Part shown: in pieces, positions 4,901 through 6,776 of the stretch
Position numbering within the stretch: position 1 is the first letter of the stretch
How the letters are laid out: every line of letters starts with the position of its first letter
Source of the DNA: Anaerolineae bacterium
GTDB taxonomy: Bacteria > Chloroflexota > Anaerolineae > 4572-78 > J111
Length of the DNA stretch: 6,776 nt
Reading direction: 5' to 3'
Assembly (NCBI GenBank): GCA_020433835.1
Contig: JAGRBY010000394.1
Coordinates: forward strand, 1-6,776
Notes under the pieces: model-generated
The model's database searches: none
The model's input: the letters and a program-made list of their open reading frames with translations, nothing else
What the model was told of the DNA's origin: nothing
Program-made: the position numbers and the translations under genes

Positions 4901-6776
4901 ACCGACACCGATACCACTGCCGATTGGGTTCGCAACGATTACGATGGCGCGGGCATCCCTGCTCTCGATCCGGGCACACCGGAAGAGGGCGAGGCCTTCA
5001 ACACGCCGGGAGCCACCAACCAAATCGTGACGCCGCCCGCTCCAGAACTGCAAATCACCGAAATCTGGCCGGGCAATGCCAACGGAACTAACCTCACGCA
5101 AGATTGGTTTGAGATTGTCAATACCGGCACGGTTACGTGGACGCCGGCCTTGGGCGATCTCTATTTTGACGATGATTCACAGGCTCCGGCTGATGCAGAC
5201 CCTATCAGTGGCATCGCCGCCATCGCGCCGGGCGAAGCGGTCATCGCCATTGATGACACCGACACCGCCGAGTTCATTAGCGTTTGGGGGCCGGTGTACG
5301 ATCTAACCGGTATCCAGATTGGTACCTACGCCGGAGCCGGATTAGGCCAGGGCGGTGATGGTGTTACGCTGTGGATCGGTGATCCGGTAGCGGGCGGCAC
5401 CCTCGCTGACTTTGAAGCGTATCCGGCTTCCTCTGCCGGTGCTTCGTTTGATGTGGAGAAACAGGCCTTCAGCCAGGTTGGCGAACAACCCTATGAACCG
5501 GTTGAAACTGCGGTTAATGATCAGAACGAACCGGCCGTCGGCTCACCGGGTAATCAAGGTCCTGTTTTACCTGCGGCTTTGGTCATTACCGAGATCATGT
5601 ACAATCCCGCCAGCACCGAAGATGACTGGGAGTGGGTTGAAGTTTATAACGCTGGTGATAGCACGGTTGATTTGAGCGGCTATGTTATCGACGATAATAA
5701 CAGTGTGGCTCACAGCAGCGCAAGCATTGCCAGTGGTTCCTTACCTGCCGGTCAATCTGCCGTGCTGTACAACGCTGATGATGTCTCCGAAGCTGATTTC
5801 TTGGCGGCTTGGGGCAACGTCAACCTGATCGCCGTCACTGACTGGAATGCTATGGGGTTGGGTAACGGCGGCGATACAATTGGTATCTGGGACAGCTTTG
5901 CCAATTACGATGGTGATAACGCAACCCAAGCAAACGTTATCGAACAAGTGACTTATGATGATAGTTCACCCTGGCCGGTCGATGACGGCGCTGGTTCTAT
6001 CTATCTCACCGATCTAGCCGCCGATAATAGCGACGGCAGCAATTGGGCTTTGAGTACCGACGGTGCTACCACACCGCTGTTCGATGCCTACACCGCGCTG
6101 GCCGCCGGTGGTAACAGTGGCAGCGATATCGGTTCGCCTGGTACGCCCGCCGCAACAGGTCACGAATTGCCGTTAACCGAAGTCTTTGATGACTGTACGC
6201 TGGCCGGCTGGCAGATTATCAGTGTTGATGCTGATACGGCCCATACCTGGTCGTGCAGCGAGTCCTTCAGTAATGTCGATGTCAACGGCTTCGGCGATAG
6301 CGCTCCGGCGGATGAGTGGTTGATTACGCCGCCGCTCAATATGGACGCCCAAGAGTACGACCGTTTGACCTTCCGCAACTACACCAACTTCACCGACGCC
6401 AACTACCCGCAGCTTGAAGTTCTCTACTCCACCGACTTCAGCGGCGATCCGACAACCGCGACCTGGATGGCGTTGAGCGGCATCAACTTCTCGCCGGAAG
6501 GCTCCGGCCAGTTTGTTGACTCGGGTGAGGTCGATCTGTCCGGCATCAGCGGCACCAACGTTTACTTTGCCTTCCACTACACCTCCAGCGGCACGGGCAG
6601 CGGCACCGCCGCCAACTGGCGTATCGACGAGGTCAACTTCTTTGAAGGAACCCCGCAAGGACAGCCGCTACCGTTAACCGAAGTCTTTGATGACTGTACA
6701 CTGGCCAGCTGGCAAATCATCAGCGTCGACAGCGACACAGCCCACACCTGGTCGTGCAGCGAGTCCTTCAGTAATG
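1844..6776 (+). CDS. Large secreted multidomain protein: lamin-tail repeats, DUF3616-like region and choice-of-anchor-J-like repeats (3' end outside window)
   Basis: The frame runs 1644 complete codons to the window edge without a stop. Residues 1-34 are a Sec signal peptide. Residues 37-245 start SLSPGDIAFVGYNAD, an N-terminal domain common in bacterial surface proteins. Residues 248-432 are lamin-tail-like repeat A1. Residues 433-553 resemble an Ig/cadherin-like strand domain (ISDPTDPA, TVTVTSDNQSVVP, ITPVGVGLANITVTV). Residues 560-866 look like DUF3616 (WVGDDEDQVLRLYDRD, DIEG at 622, EIEGLAL at 697, FEG at 808, YLGFRGP), probably a beta-propeller. Residues 873-1060 are another lamin-tail-like module with a Ca-binding-type loop D966-D974. 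Residues 1069-1241 are repeat A2. Residues 1246-1435 are a classical lamin tail domain (LVITEIMYNPA, WEWVEVYNAG, LSGYVIDD, GSPGTPA). From 1442 come 167-residue choice-of-anchor-J-like repeats. Such proteins are exported, and some relatives carry a C-terminal nuclease, phosphatase or anchor; none is visible here. The protein is acidic and Thr/Ser/Gly-rich. Its function is unknown, and adhesion or polymer binding is only an inference. Confidence 0.9.
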   Translation, partial: MHNLIQKWAIRLMVLGLVVMGTALLASAPQPTYAQGSLSPGDIAFVGYNADANDDFAIVALTDLDGSGTPIDIIFSDNEWDGSSFNTGEGTLTWTIDSLIAAGTVISFNNISSSGTATVSVGSLSGSMALGASDEAIFAITGSTASPTAFLAAITNDDFAAAGASLTNTGLTVGTTAIELDGVDADADIAIYNGLRSGEASFAAYLVLINNPTNWLTQDGSGDQSNDSTVPDLPFDTTAFTIAASYDLQITEIWPGQAGTDLTDDWFEIYNAGGAAWVAGSDPDLYYDDDSADPAVADMISGITDIQPGESVIVMVDSTDTATFSTVWSPAYDLTGIEIGYTGAAAGLGGSSDAVTLWVDVPSVSNTPVDTEAYSNADSNDAQSYDVVNAAYSTDGGGAAAPGTNVAAATIVLGGSNSDVPAVGSPGNQGPVVSNPNATTVQVDTANLTPFLSLPANDTGSASGTISDPTDPASIIGIPFDFADPDTDLGDLTVTVTSDNQSVVPDINLIMLGTGADRVLTITPVGVGLANITVTVEDLDTNTDTYVIQYAASTAAVTPSTSRFHTGASDGSTAIPVDADYAWVGDDEDQVLRLYDRDDSGLPLTEIDFNSALGVTQEVDIEGSFVLNNTIYWIGSHASADRSILFTTTMSGAGASATVTYGDKYTSLRDDLIAWDSNDDHGLGANFFGLSTSFEIEGLALAPGSTTTAYLGFRGPLSGNNALIVPVTNFTALPGSGGPATFGAPILLDMDGRSVRSIECNANGCVIIGGPVGTVNDFKLFTWSGNSADAPQLREADLTALNTDGSFEGIVELPNSTFLGSDGDTDSIALLVDNGTTDFYNTTQEAKDLRDEWKKFRTEVVTLGPVVVPMTAAPVINEFVADHDGTDNYEYIEIYGDPNTDYSNYTIVEIEGDGSSAGLIDDAVATVGTTDANGFWLASFSNVIENGNITLLLVEGYSGSVGNDIDTDNDGVIDTTYWTSIVDSVGSDDGGTIYSPASLTASFDGGSFQVGGASRIPDGTDTDTTADWVRNDYDGAGIPALDPGTPEEGEAFNTPGATNQIVTPPAPELQITEIWPGNANGTNLTQDWFEIVNTGTVTWTPALGDLYFDDDSQAPADADPISGIAAIAPGEAVIAIDDTDTAEFISVWGPVYDLTGIQIGTYAGAGLGQGGDGVTLWIGDPVAGGTLADFEAYPASSAGASFDVEKQAFSQVGEQPYEPVETAVNDQNEPAVGSPGNQGPVLPAALVITEIMYNPASTEDDWEWVEVYNAGDSTVDLSGYVIDDNNSVAHSSASIASGSLPAGQSAVLYNADDVSEADFLAAWGNVNLIAVTDWNAMGLGNGGDTIGIWDSFANYDGDNATQANVIEQVTYDDSSPWPVDDGAGSIYLTDLAADNSDGSNWALSTDGATTPLFDAYTALAAGGNSGSDIGSPGTPAATGHELPLTEVFDDCTLAGWQIISVDADTAHTWSCSESFSNVDVNGFGDSAPADEWLITPPLNMDAQEYDRLTFRNYTNFTDANYPQLEVLYSTDFSGDPTTATWMALSGINFSPEGSGQFVDSGEVDLSGISGTNVYFAFHYTSSGTGSGTAANWRIDEVNFFEGTPQGQPLPLTEVFDDCTLASWQIISVDSDTAHTWSCSESFSN
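2585..3139 (+). repeat. Lamin-tail-like module, repeat copy A1 (residues 248-432)
   Basis: This module begins LQITEIWPG, continues DWFEIYNAG and YDLTGIEIG, and closes with VGSPGNQGPV. The same landmarks recur in the same order in copy A2 far downstream (5048-5566), including the identical closing decapeptide. By eye the copies agree at about half of their residues, with a longer variable region near the end of A1. The TEI...WFEIYN...SPG pattern is that of lamin tail domains, small extracellular beta-sandwiches. Confidence 0.75.
3521..4441 (+). other. DUF3616-like region (residues 560-866)
   Basis: This region matches the DUF3616 style: WVGDDEDQVLRLYDRD near the start, then three spaced Glu-Gly strands (E622-G623, E697-G698, E808-G809) and YLGFRGP. 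It resembles a beta-propeller. Two cysteines at 760 and 765 (CNANGC) could form a local disulfide. The domain family has no established biochemical role that I know of. It sits between lamin-tail-like modules, with A1 before it and three after it. Confidence 0.65.
4460..5023 (+). other. Divergent lamin-tail-like module with a Ca-binding-type loop (residues 873-1060)
   Basis: It starts APVINEFVADHDGTDNYEYIEIYGD, here read in two parts as APVINEF and YEYIEIYGD, and ends near NTPGATNQ, the beginning and end typical of lamin tail domains. Inside, D966-T-D-N-D-G-V-I-D974 fits the D-x-D-x-D-G-x-x-D pattern of EF-hand-type or thrombospondin-type-3 calcium loops. Similar modules occur in secreted bacterial nucleases and surface proteins. 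It is clearly more diverged from A1 and A2 than those are from each other. Confidence 0.6.
5048..5566 (+). repeat. Lamin-tail-like module, repeat copy A2 (residues 1069-1241)
   Basis: This copy begins LQITEIWPG, continues DWFEIVNTG and YDLTGIQIG, and ends VGSPGNQGPV, matching A1 over its full length. It lies about 2.46 kb downstream of A1, with the Ig-like, DUF3616-like and divergent lamin-tail modules between them. The arrangement suggests an internal duplication followed by insertion, or assembly of domains around the DUF3616-like region. Confidence 0.75.
5579..6148 (+). other. Classical lamin tail domain (residues 1246-1435)
   Basis: LVITEIMYNPA, WEWVEVYNAG, LSGYVIDDNN, LPAGQSAVLYN and the closing GSPGTPA are textbook lamin tail (LTD) features in the expected order and spacing. 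Bacterial LTDs are extracellular or cell-surface beta-sandwich modules, often next to nuclease or phosphatase domains. It follows A2 with only four residues between them. Confidence 0.8.
6167..6667 (+). repeat. Choice-of-anchor-J-like repeat unit 1 (residues 1442-1608)
   Basis: This 167-codon unit begins LPLTEVFDDCTLAGWQ and includes HTWSC, DEWLITPPLNM, LTFRNYTNF and, near its end, NWRIDEVNFFEG. The pattern matches choice-of-anchor J and cleaved-adhesin-type jelly-roll domains of secreted proteins. Cysteines at 1451 and 1471 may form a disulfide. Confidence 0.75.
6668..6776 (+). repeat. Choice-of-anchor-J-like repeat unit 2, cut by the window edge
   Basis: The start of a second unit lies exactly 501 bases after the first, in frame. 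Over 105 comparable bases (6171-6275 against 6672-6776) I count 13 differences, which change only two of the encoded residues (Gly to Ser and Ala to Ser). The last 31 visible bases are identical, so the repeat clearly continues beyond the window. Confidence 0.85.

Noticed and set aside
2853..5675. Several short ORFs (60-130 residues) on both strands within the large gene
   Set aside because: They are out-of-frame or antisense readings of an uninterrupted forward frame and carry no motifs.
6173..6658. Antisense 161-residue ORF rich in Gly, Val and Ala
   Set aside because: It mirrors the first choice-of-anchor-J-like repeat. Its composition is what reverse reading of Asp/Thr/Ser/Ala codons gives, and no domain is recognisable.

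Overview
The window holds two transcription units that diverge from an AT-rich intergenic region at about 1237-1843. No rRNA, tRNA, CRISPR array or insertion sequence was seen. The organism is a bacterium of moderate GC content. A Sec-exported mosaic protein ending its signal with TYA|QG, and carrying DUF3616-like, lamin-tail-like and choice-of-anchor-J-like modules, fits Chloroflexota (Anaerolineae/Caldilineae type) best. This placement is an inference from protein style; Cyanobacteria or another group with large secreted proteins cannot be excluded.

Left unit (minus strand, 1-1236). A 381-residue protein carries what I read as a divergent RelA/SpoT-type nucleotidyltransferase fold in its second half. 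It has R-x-K, D-x-x-G, K-D-Y, G-W and E-x-Q positions in family order. Its first ~190 residues belong to no family I recognise. Two bases after its stop codon a second gene starts and runs off the left edge. Its 29 visible residues resemble the N-terminus of NudC-like NAD(+) diphosphatases of the Nudix superfamily. A good sigma-70-type promoter (TTGACA-N17-TACAGT) lies 57 bases upstream of the first gene. A RelA/SpoT-like enzyme coupled to a Nudix hydrolase would put a possible nucleotide-signal maker next to a possible nucleotide-diphosphate breaker.

Middle (1237-1843). About 600 bases hold the leftward promoter, an extended -10 element facing right, a perfect 7-bp hairpin and a possible 38-40-residue small ORF. 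If the extended -10 is the real rightward promoter, the secreted-protein gene has a leader of roughly 435 bases.

Right unit (plus strand, 1844-6776, open at the right edge). One very large reading frame, 1644 complete codons with no stop, encodes a secreted, Asp/Thr/Gly/Ser-rich multidomain protein. In order it has: signal peptide; an N-terminal 'GDIAFVGYNAD' domain; lamin-tail-like repeat A1; an Ig/cadherin-like segment; a DUF3616-like propeller region; a second lamin-tail-like module with a Ca-binding-type loop; repeat A2; a classical lamin tail domain; and at least two tandem 167-residue choice-of-anchor-J-like repeats, the second cut by the window edge. No catalytic domain is visible, and the C-terminus, where an enzyme domain or surface anchor might lie, is outside the window.
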